Positions 38,048 through 45,567 of a DNA stretch of 64,000 nucleotides are shown one piece after another. The position numbers and the translations under genes were made by a program. Under the pieces are notes generated by a model. The model was given only the letters and a program-made list of their open reading frames with translations, had not been told where the DNA came from and made no database searches. Each line of letters begins with the position of its first letter. The first letter of the stretch is position 1. Origin of the DNA: Acidobacteriota bacterium (GTDB lineage: Bacteria; Acidobacteriota; Blastocatellia; UBA7656). The stretch lies in the NCBI GenBank assembly GCA_040754075.1, contig JBFMDH010000011.1, forward strand, positions 124,001-188,000, written 5' to 3'.

Positions 38048-40096
38048 TTATGGCAGCGCAAAAACGATTGCCGTTGATGAACCGGGGCGTGCCTGCCAGA
38101 ACGCCGTGGCATTGCCGCTCATCACCGCGACATACTGTTTGCCGTTAATGGCATAGGTAATCACGCCGCCATTGATAGGTCCGCCGGTGTTGAAGCGGTA
38201 AAGCTCTTTTCCGTTGCGCGCATCAAGTACCAGAAAATCGCCGGTAATCTCTCCGGTAAAAATTAAATCGGCTGAGGTCGTGGTCACCGTAGCAACCATC
38301 TGTCGATTAGATTTATAACGCCATTGCACCTTGCCTGTCGAAGCGTCTATGGCAGTGAGCCACCCCCGCGCCTGTTCAATCGGGTCAAGACGGGAAAACC
38401 CGCCCATATAAAACTGCCCTTCGATGTAGCGCAATTCTTTGGCGACACCAAACGTCCCGCACCACTCAACCGAATTCACATAAAGCATATTGGTGCGCGG
38501 ATTGAACGCCGGACCGCTCCATAACACCCCGCCTTGAATGCCCGGACAGACGCGCACCCCTTGAGTTGTCAGCGGCACATCGGCATTCAATTGACTGGAC
38601 ACCGGCACCTCATAAACTTTCTCATGAGTTTCGCGGTCAACGACGTGCAGAACGCCGCTTTTGCCGACGGTTGCCGCCAGTTTGCGCAGTTTGCCATTCA
38701 CGGTTGCGGTAAACAACGGGCTTGCCTGTGTCAAATCCCAATCGTGAGTATCGTGCGGCACGACCTGATAGTACCACTGCAATTTGCCTGTGCGGACATC
38801 GAGCGCCACCATACAGTTGGTGTAGAGATTGGCTCCCGGTCGCGCTTCGCCGTAAAAATCGGGCGCAGGATTGGCGACTGCGAAATAGAGCAGGTTCTGT
38901 GCGGTATCCAGCGATACAGGCGTCCACAGCGACCCGCCGCCCTTGAGTCGCGCATCGGCTTTGCCCCAGGTTTCTGCGCCGGGTTCGCCGTCATCCGGTA
39001 TGGTATTGAATCGCCAGACTTCGCTGCCGTCTTTCAAACGAAACGCGCCAATCCAGCCTTTGACGCCGAGTTCGCTGCCGGCAGGACCGATGATAATCAG
39101 GTCTTCATAAATCATTGGCGGCATGGTGAATCCGCCTTCGTTTTTGGTCATATCAACGATGGCTCTGTCCCACAGCAATTTTCCGGTGGCAATGTCGAGC
39201 GCAATCAAATAACCGTCATAAGTGCCGCGCACCACGTAGCCATCTTTGATTGCCACGCCGCGTTGCACGGGCCAACCGGGCTTGCCTTTGAGTCGCCAGT
39301 TGTACCGCCATTTGACTTGCCCGCTCGTCGCATCAATGGCAATCGTCGAATCGGCGGTGGTCAAAATCATCACCCCGCGATAGACCAGCGGGTTGGTGTG
39401 AAAGGTGTTGGTGTCGCCCGCCTGATACATAAACACCGGACGCAAAGAAGCGGCGTTTTGGCGGTTGATCTGTTTGAGGTCAACGAAGCGGGTTCCGGCA
39501 TAATCGTGATTCGTCAGCAGCCAGTCGCTGGAATTCGTCGCGGCGGCATTTAATTCCTGTTGCGTAGGTCCCGTGAGGGTCGCCTGTGCATTGGCTGTCG
39601 CAGATTTGCCCGTATTGCTTGAAACAGTTTCAATCGCGTCGCCTTTGGCAGCGGTTTGCGGGCGAATGATGATTTTCTGCAAAGTAGCCGAATCGGTCGA
39701 AAGTTCGCGTTCACCCGAACGATAGCCATTGGCTTTCAAAATATAAGCGACCATATCGATGTATTCCTGATTGGTCATCGTTGCTGCTGCGCCATAAGGC
39801 ATCTGGGTGCGGGTGATGTAATACAACTCATCGACACTATGTTTGCCCTGCCCCCATTTCGCCATGAAGCGCGCTCCGACAAGCGGCACCGATGAACCGC
39901 CTGTGAGGTTCGCGCCGTGACACGCGGCGCAGCGTTTGTCATAAAGCGCCTGCCCGCGCGCCGCCTGCGCGTTGGTGAAGACTCCCGCTTGTTGCGCGGT
40001 CACACTTCGTAAAGTAAAAGCGAGAATGGTCAACATAAAAATGGTTGACAGTTTCAGATGAGCATTGAAGCTGAAGAACAGGTTTTGAAATTTCAT
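38048..40096 (-). CDS. Quinohemoprotein-like PQQ dehydrogenase with N-terminal cytochrome c
   Basis: A 682-residue exported protein. The ATG at 40096 is chosen because GGAG stands 8 nt before it. After a signal peptide (MLTILAFTLRSVTAQ) comes a cytochrome c domain with CAACH and a later MPYG methionine, then an Ala/Thr-rich linker and an eight-bladed PQQ propeller (DWLLTNHDYAGTRFVDL; GGSLWTPVSLD; FAVANPAPDFYG; HDTHDWDLTQASPLF). It would oxidise an alcohol or aldose in the periplasm and pass electrons through its own haem. In the known quinohemoprotein alcohol dehydrogenases the haem domain is C-terminal, so the order here is reversed. Confidence 0.88.
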   Translation of the reverse strand: MKFQNLFFSFNAHLKLSTIFMLTILAFTLRSVTAQQAGVFTNAQAARGQALYDKRCAACHGANLTGGSSVPLVGARFMAKWGQGKHSVDELYYITRTQMPYGAAATMTNQEYIDMVAYILKANGYRSGERELSTDSATLQKIIIRPQTAAKGDAIETVSSNTGKSATANAQATLTGPTQQELNAAATNSSDWLLTNHDYAGTRFVDLKQINRQNAASLRPVFMYQAGDTNTFHTNPLVYRGVMILTTADSTIAIDATSGQVKWRYNWRLKGKPGWPVQRGVAIKDGYVVRGTYDGYLIALDIATGKLLWDRAIVDMTKNEGGFTMPPMIYEDLIIIGPAGSELGVKGWIGAFRLKDGSEVWRFNTIPDDGEPGAETWGKADARLKGGGSLWTPVSLDTAQNLLYFAVANPAPDFYGEARPGANLYTNCMVALDVRTGKLQWYYQVVPHDTHDWDLTQASPLFTATVNGKLRKLAATVGKSGVLHVVDRETHEKVYEVPVSSQLNADVPLTTQGVRVCPGIQGGVLWSGPAFNPRTNMLYVNSVEWCGTFGVAKELRYIEGQFYMGGFSRLDPIEQARGWLTAIDASTGKVQWRYKSNRQMVATVTTTSADLIFTGEITGDFLVLDARNGKELYRFNTGGPINGGVITYAINGKQYVAVMSGNATAFWQARPGSSTAIVFALP

Positions 40097-40129
40097 CGCT
40101 CGGTCTCCTTCAAACAAAATGGCAATTCC

Positions 40130-41551
40130 TCAATCAGTCTCTTTCAACAGACGTTCCATCGTGCGCTGCATTGCAGCAAGCGCGCGGGCGGCGTCGGGCT
40201 TGGCAATGAGGTTTTTCATTTCATAAGGGTCGGTTTTCAGGTCGTAGAGTTCATCCATCCCTTGCAGTTCGAGATAGTGAATGTATTTCCAGCGCGCGTT
40301 GCGCACGGCTTTATAGCCCATCTGTAAAACCCGCGGAAAGACCTTGTCGGAATAGTATTCGATTAGAAACGAATTGCGCCATGCCCTTTGCCTGCCCGCC
40401 AGCAGCGGCACAAGCGAACGTCCCTGCATCGTATTCGGCACAGCGACGCCAGCCAGTTCCAGCAAGCTTGGCGCGAGGTCAATGTTGAGCGCCAATTCGT
40501 CGCGCACCGTGCCAGCCCTGATCGCTTTCGGATAACGCACGAGCAGCGGCATGCGTATGGATTCTTCGTAAGCCAGCCGTCGTTCGACACTCAATCCGTG
40601 TTCGCCGTAAAAATAGCCGTTGTCGCTGGTGAAAACAATCACCGTGTTATCGAGTTGTCCGGTCTCCTGCAAGGCTTTGAGGATTTCCCCGACGCCCTCG
40701 TCAATCGCCGCAAGCGTGCGCGCCCGTCCAAGAATAGCTTCGTCGCCGGTGACGGTGGCAACTCCAAGTGATGGCAGATTGCCGATGGGTCTTTGCAGCG
40801 CGGGTTTATCCGTCGGCGCGCGACCATAATTTGGTCTATGCGGAATCGCTTTGCCCGTATACAAATTTTTGTGCCGCTCGGCGGGAATAAACAGTTCCGC
40901 ATTGGCTAAATTGACGCTGCCATCGTCATTCTGCGTGACTTCGGGATGGATGGCTTTGTGTGCCAGATAAACCAGAAACGGTTTGTCGTGTCGTCGCCGG
41001 ATGAACTCCACCACGTAGCCGCTCAAAATATCTGTGATGTAGCCCGATGGTTTGACGGATTTGCCGTCTTCGTTGATCTCGGGATTGAGATAGGTGCCTT
41101 GTCCTTTGAAACTCACCCAGCGATCAAAACCCGGTCGCGGCTTGTCATCATTGCCCATGTGCCATTTGCCGATGAAGGCGGTTTCGTATCCCGATTGATT
41201 AAGCAGACGAGGAAAAGTTTCGAGCCTGTGACTGGCGGCAGAGCGATCAACATTGTCTGTGATGCCGTGGGTGTGGGCATATTGCCCGGTAAGCAAACTG
41301 GCGCGCGAAGGCGAACAAAGTGGCGTCGTCATAAAGGCATTGCGAAATAATCCACCCTCTTTGCCGAGACGGTCAATGTTAGGCGTTTTGATAAACGGAT
41401 GCCCGACGATACCGAGTTCATCCCATCGTAAATCATCAATCAGGATGAAGACGATGTTGGGGCGTGACGGTTGGCGCGGGGCAGATTGCGCCGGACAGTG
41501 AGAGGCTGCGAGCAGCAGGGTGATGGCGATGGCAATTAGATGTTTTTTCAT
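40130..41551 (-). CDS. Secreted arylsulfatase-type sulfatase
   Basis: A 473-residue exported sulfatase. The frame is open upstream to 41698, but the ATG at 41551 has GGAAAGG 8 nt before it and starts a proper signal peptide (KKHLIAIAITLLLAASHCPA). The metal site begins FILIDDLRWDELG. C79 in LCSPSRASLLTGQ is the CxPxR cysteine converted to formylglycine by a sulfatase-maturing enzyme, which is not in this window. FTSDNGYFYGEHGL is the second metal block. Substrate is probably a sulfated polysaccharide, by family. It follows the PQQ dehydrogenase gene in the same direction, 33 nt apart. Confidence 0.92.
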   Translation of the reverse strand: MKKHLIAIAITLLLAASHCPAQSAPRQPSRPNIVFILIDDLRWDELGIVGHPFIKTPNIDRLGKEGGLFRNAFMTTPLCSPSRASLLTGQYAHTHGITDNVDRSAASHRLETFPRLLNQSGYETAFIGKWHMGNDDKPRPGFDRWVSFKGQGTYLNPEINEDGKSVKPSGYITDILSGYVVEFIRRRHDKPFLVYLAHKAIHPEVTQNDDGSVNLANAELFIPAERHKNLYTGKAIPHRPNYGRAPTDKPALQRPIGNLPSLGVATVTGDEAILGRARTLAAIDEGVGEILKALQETGQLDNTVIVFTSDNGYFYGEHGLSVERRLAYEESIRMPLLVRYPKAIRAGTVRDELALNIDLAPSLLELAGVAVPNTMQGRSLVPLLAGRQRAWRNSFLIEYYSDKVFPRVLQMGYKAVRNARWKYIHYLELQGMDELYDLKTDPYEMKNLIAKPDAARALAAMQRTMERLLKETD

Positions 41552-41694
41552 GGCAATGACCTTTCCAGAGCGAAGCGCCCGGTCGGGTGAATGTCCGCGC
41601 CAGCCCCCCTGAATAAGGGGAATTTCCCAGCCAAATTTGTTCACCGTGAAAACCATAATTTCAGCAACGCAGGCAAACCGTTCGCTGGTCTCGC

Positions 41695-41951
41695 TCACTG
41701 CGACAAGCCGATGCGCCGCAGCATCTCGGCAAAACGCGGGTCGTCTCGCAAAGCATCCACTCGCGGGTCAACCTTGATCAATGCCAATAACCATTCGCGA
41801 CTGCGGTAACCCCTTTTGAGTTCGGCAAACGCTGCGTCCTTCTCACCCAGTGAGACGTACAGGGTTGCGCCTCACCCATGCCGCCCGCGCCGAGTCTGGC
41901 GACGATGCGGTAATGCGCGAGCGCGGTGTTGATTGCCAGTTCCTGACTCAT
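41695..41951 (-). pseudogene. Collapsed serine/threonine kinase gene: start joined to tail
   Basis: From the ATG at 41951 the minus strand reads QELAINTALAHYRIVARLG and then AGGMGE, the N-terminus and glycine loop of a Pkn-type kinase. Directly after, and shifted by one frame, comes ATLYVSLGEKDAAFAELKRG, then REWLLALIKVDPRVDALRDD and PRFAEMLRRIGLSQ before a stop at 41697-41695. That is the usual C-terminal TPR tail of acidobacterial kinases (compare LKVDPRLDPLRSDPRF). More than 2 kb of kinase, membrane and TPR coding sequence is missing. The product would be non-functional. Confidence 0.78.
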
Positions 41952-41988
41952 CTATTCTAACTATCCTCGGGTAACCATAGTGCCCCGC

Positions 41989-43446
41989 TCATCCTCTGCG
42001 GCGAATTGAATACAGGCGTTGTTCCGTGCGTATCAACAAGCGCTCGCCGACGATTGCAGGCGACGCCAGCGCCATGTCGTCCAGTTCATTCACGTGCAAT
42101 AACTTGAACTGCTCGCCCGCCGCGATAACAAAGGTCTGGCCTTCTTCGCTCAGGCAGAACAGCTTGCCATTGTAAACCCAGGGCGAGGTCGTAAACGCCG
42201 TTGCCGTCGGGTCAATGCGTGTTTTGTATGTCTGCTTGCCGGTCTTGGCGTCAAAGCGGCTCAGGATTCCCGTTTCGGTCAATGCGTAAATACCTCCGTT
42301 ATAAGCCAACGAAGATGGCAAATAGGTTCCGGCGCGAGGTTGCGACCAGACAATATAATTGTTTGAGGTCTGGTTTTGACTGAGCGAAATATCGCCGCTT
42401 GCGCCCGGACGAATAGCGAACAAGGCAGCGCCGCGCCCGCCGTTGATGTAAAGCAATCCGTCATAAGCCAAGGGCATGGGAATCGGCGTTGCAGACATCC
42501 CGGACAGTCGCCACAATTCTTTCCCCGCGAGGTCGTAACTCACCACTACCTCAGGACCCACCGCTACGATTTCCGTACGCAGCGCGTGCCGCCAAATAAA
42601 GGGCGTCACCCAGGCTGACCGCCGTCCCTGGGGGCCAATGTCTCGATTCGCGCGCCAGACCTGCCTGCCGGTCTGCTTGTCAAACGCCGCGATGAACTGC
42701 TGCTTCTCATTGTCGTTGACAATCACCAACAGGTTGCCCGCCAGCGCCGGTGAACTGCCTGTCCCAAAGTCCAGGTAAATGGGATTGACTTCAAGCGGCG
42801 TCTTCCATACTTGCTTGCCGTTCAAGTCAAACGCCCATAAACCGAGATTCGCTACATACACATAAACGAATTTGCCGTCGGTCACCGGGCTTTCCGAAGT
42901 AAAACTATTTTTGCGGTGTCGCCCACCGGGCGGATGTCCCGCATAAAATTCTTTCTGCCATTCCACCTTGCCACTTTTCAGGTTCAGACAATAGAGGAAG
43001 TAGTGCAGGCTTACTTCTTTCGGCAATTCAATATCGCGCTCGGTCACGCGCTCGATGACTTTATCCATCGGCAATCCCTGTTTTTGCAGTTCGGCGACGT
43101 ATTCGTTGCTGTATTCCGTGCCGATTTGCGGCGATTTCGACTTGCCATCTGTGGTCACGGTCGTCACATAGACTTTGCCACCGGTGACGATGGGCGACGA
43201 CCAACCGCGCCCGGGAATCGCTTGCGACCACTCGACATTTTCGGTCTTCGACCAGCGTTCCGCCAGTTGCGCTGATGTGCCCACAGGGTTGGCGTCGGGC
43301 CCGCGAAATTGCGGCCAGTCGAGACGCTGACCGTCCGCGTTGAGCGATGCCATAAGGAGCACGCACGCCAAACCAAGCAGACGCAAGCAGAGCGCGCGGT
43401 CAATAACTTTGCGGATATTTCCGCGTTCGGGACAACTTGTACTCAT
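41989..43446 (-). CDS. Secreted PQQ-type beta-propeller protein
   Basis: A 485-residue exported protein. A hydrophobic signal at about 18-38 (LCLRLLGLACVLLMASLNA) is followed by LDWPQFRGPDANPVG and PQQ_2-type blades (KTENVEWSQAIPGRGWSSP, GKVEWQKEF, GKQVWKTPL, GRQVWRANRD, GKELWRLSG). No haem motif is seen. GGAG stands 8 nt before the ATG. The gene lies exactly between two kinase relics (41695-41951 and 43450-43630), so it probably was once downstream of a kinase gene or inserted in one. Function is unknown beyond ligand binding or scaffolding. Confidence 0.82.
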   Translation of the reverse strand: MSTSCPERGNIRKVIDRALCLRLLGLACVLLMASLNADGQRLDWPQFRGPDANPVGTSAQLAERWSKTENVEWSQAIPGRGWSSPIVTGGKVYVTTVTTDGKSKSPQIGTEYSNEYVAELQKQGLPMDKVIERVTERDIELPKEVSLHYFLYCLNLKSGKVEWQKEFYAGHPPGGRHRKNSFTSESPVTDGKFVYVYVANLGLWAFDLNGKQVWKTPLEVNPIYLDFGTGSSPALAGNLLVIVNDNEKQQFIAAFDKQTGRQVWRANRDIGPQGRRSAWVTPFIWRHALRTEIVAVGPEVVVSYDLAGKELWRLSGMSATPIPMPLAYDGLLYINGGRGAALFAIRPGASGDISLSQNQTSNNYIVWSQPRAGTYLPSSLAYNGGIYALTETGILSRFDAKTGKQTYKTRIDPTATAFTTSPWVYNGKLFCLSEEGQTFVIAAGEQFKLLHVNELDDMALASPAIVGERLLIRTEQRLYSIRRRG

Positions 43447-43449
43447 GAG

Positions 43450-43630
43450 TTACTCCTAGATTTTTATAAGGCTGAGTTGAGTGTATCGGCTGAAATTTTT
43501 TACTGAACAATTTGATAACGACTGATGCTCGCGATAGCAAACGCGAACCAGAAAAAGTTCTGCTCATCCCGCCCACGCCAGGTGGCGAGAGTTTGTAATG
43601 CCTCAGTCGGGTGTGAGGGGTTAATATCAT
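43450..43630 (-). pseudogene. Relic of a serine/threonine kinase N-terminus
   Basis: From the ATG at 43630 the frame reads MILTPHTRLRHYKLSPPGVG, GM, then degraded residues and VVIKLFSKKF. This matches the start of Pkn kinases (compare TLSQGTRLGHYEILSPIGVG and VAIKLLTEPF of the intact kinase at 29420-32320). The loop after GGM is altered and nothing of the catalytic core follows; the frame instead runs to the PQQ propeller start. It is best read as a gene fragment left by deletion. Confidence 0.6.
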
Positions 43631-43806
43631 CTCGCTAGCCTGAAATGTTTGATATGAAAAACGGGTGAGCAGTCTATCAGATTAAATCAAAAACTGCCGA
43701 GTTATTTTTTGCAAAGCGATACGGATTGAAACGACTAATTTCCGGTTTCAGATTGCCTTCACCAAGTCACAGGAATAAAGCTGAGCCAATTACACCAAAG
43801 CCTTAA

Positions 43807-45351
43807 TTATGCGAGAATCTTTTGGGCGACAACGCCCGCCACATCCGTCAAACGGAAATCGCGCCCGCTGAACCGATAAGTCAAGCGCTCGTGATCAAGT
43901 CCCAGCAAATGCAACACCGTCGCGTGAAAATCATGTATGTGACAGCGGTCTTCGACAGCGTGATAGCCGATGTCATCGGTCGCGCCATAAACGAAACCGG
44001 CTTTGACGCCGCCGCCCGCCATCCATATCGAATAGCCGTAAGGATTGTGATCGCGCCCGTCACCGCTTTCACTGACCGGGGTGCGTCCGAATTCGCCCGC
44101 CCAGATGACCAGCGTATCTTTCAACAGTCCACGCGCTTTCAAATCTTTCAGCAGTCCGGCAATCGGTTTATCGACTTCACGGGCATTCTTAGTATGCAGA
44201 TTATAGAGGTCGCTGTGCTGATCCCATTTGTAACTGTGGGTGCATTGAATGTAGCGCACATCGCGTTCGGCAAGTCGTCGCGCCAATAAACACTGCCAGC
44301 CGAAATCGGCGGTCAAAGGGTCATCCAAGCCGTAAAGTTTTTTCGTGGCTTGGGATTCTTTATCCACCTCGAAGGCTTCGGGGGCTTGCGATTGCATTTT
44401 GAAAGCCATCTCGAATGCCTGTATGCGGGTTTCCAGTTGCGGGTCTTGCTTATGGAGTTGCTGATGGCGGCGATTGATGGCTTCGAGCATCTCCAGTTCA
44501 TAACGCTGCTCATCGGGCGACAGATGTTTGCTGAGGAGATATTCAATCGGTTCTTTTTTGATGTCTTCGACTTTCAAGCCGGAATTGCCAATCGCCGTGC
44601 CTTGATATGCGCCGGGCAAAAAAGCTGATGACCAGTTTTTCGCGCCGCCATGCGACAGCGCCGGTTTAATCGTGATGAAGCCGGGAAGATTTTGATTTTC
44701 GGTTCCCAGTCCGTAAATCACCCAAGACCCCATGCTCGGTCGCACGAAGGTTGAAGAGCCTGTGAAGGTTTGCAGCAATGCCGCGCCGTGGTCAACGCCT
44801 TCGCCAACCAGCGAACGAATAATGCAGAGGTCATCTACGCAATCGCGCACATGTGGAAAGAGATCACTTACGGGAATGCCGCTTTGTCCGCCGGGTTTGA
44901 AATCCCAAAGCGGTTTCATCAAAGGTCCGACTTTGCCATCAGCGAATGCCAGCGGGCGTTTAATCGGCAAGGGTTTGCCATGATCGCGCACCAGTCGTTC
45001 TTTCGGGTCGAAAGTGTCAATCGAAGAGGGACCGCCATGCATAAAAAGAAAAATCACCCGTTTGGCTCGCGGCGCAAAATGCGGCGGGCGCGGCGCAAGC
45101 GGACTTTGCAATTGCGAATTGCGGGGCAGGCTTACGCCTCCTGCGGATTGCGGATTGCCGGACTGACTTGAGCCTTCCGCGAATTGCGAATTCGTCGCCG
45201 CGAAAAGTTTTGCTTCTTCGGCAAGCATCGCGGTTAAACCGAGTGAGCCGAAACCGAGGCTTGCGGCGCGCAGCCAGGCGCGGCGCGACATGGGTTGTTC
45301 GGTTTTTTGATAAAGCGATTGAATCCACGCCAGACTTTCCGGCTTTGACAT
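43807..45351 (-). CDS. Tat-exported DUF1501 domain protein
   Basis: A 514-residue protein of the DUF1501 family (sulfatase/alkaline-phosphatase-like fold, function unknown). The ATG at 45351 has GGGAG 7 nt before it; it removes an upstream 40-residue extension. The Tat motif is SRRAWLRAASLGFGSLGL at about residues 22-39. The core begins AKRVIFLFMHGGPSSIDTFD and holds VIWAGEFGRTP and GRDHNPYGYS. Between signal and core lies an odd Asn/Ser/Gln-rich stretch (NSQFAEGSSQSGNPQSAGG) whose DNA is made of repeated AATTCGC and AATCCGC units. It follows a DUF1549/1553 gene, the usual partner. Confidence 0.88.
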   Translation of the reverse strand: MSKPESLAWIQSLYQKTEQPMSRRAWLRAASLGFGSLGLTAMLAEEAKLFAATNSQFAEGSSQSGNPQSAGGVSLPRNSQLQSPLAPRPPHFAPRAKRVIFLFMHGGPSSIDTFDPKERLVRDHGKPLPIKRPLAFADGKVGPLMKPLWDFKPGGQSGIPVSDLFPHVRDCVDDLCIIRSLVGEGVDHGAALLQTFTGSSTFVRPSMGSWVIYGLGTENQNLPGFITIKPALSHGGAKNWSSAFLPGAYQGTAIGNSGLKVEDIKKEPIEYLLSKHLSPDEQRYELEMLEAINRRHQQLHKQDPQLETRIQAFEMAFKMQSQAPEAFEVDKESQATKKLYGLDDPLTADFGWQCLLARRLAERDVRYIQCTHSYKWDQHSDLYNLHTKNAREVDKPIAGLLKDLKARGLLKDTLVIWAGEFGRTPVSESGDGRDHNPYGYSIWMAGGGVKAGFVYGATDDIGYHAVEDRCHIHDFHATVLHLLGLDHERLTYRFSGRDFRLTDVAGVVAQKILA

Positions 45352-45469
45352 TATGCAACTCCCGATTGATGAGTAATCACTACAATTTCTGAAAAATAAA
45401 AACCACGTTTGAGGAGCGTCAGCTGACCTCGTTTCCAAATGTTGAACCGCTGGAGGAGTTGCTTGCAGC

Positions 45470-45513
45470 AACTCTCTGCGCTGCCTCTGCGTTCTCTGCG
45501 GTTAATCCACATT
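45470..45513. repeat. CTCTGCG-type dispersed repeat tract
   Basis: The plus strand carries repeated CTCTGCG/CTGCCTCTGCG units ending in CTCTGCGGTTAA, a tract seen between genes in many unrelated bacteria. It is preceded by a small GAGTTGC/GCAACTC hairpin. It lies in the 216-bp gap between the DUF1549/1553 gene and the DUF1501 gene. Confidence 0.5.
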
Positions 45514-45567
45514 GGCAATCTCAATTTTAAGGCTTACCGTAGCTGAATATCTGCTCAAATATTTTCT

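Noticed and set aside
38534-39553. A 339-codon open frame on the plus strand
   Set aside because: Antisense to the PQQ dehydrogenase gene, whose propeller and cytochrome motifs are complete in the other strand.
41591-41809. A 72-codon plus-strand frame
   Set aside because: It is antisense to the kinase relic and has no start signal.
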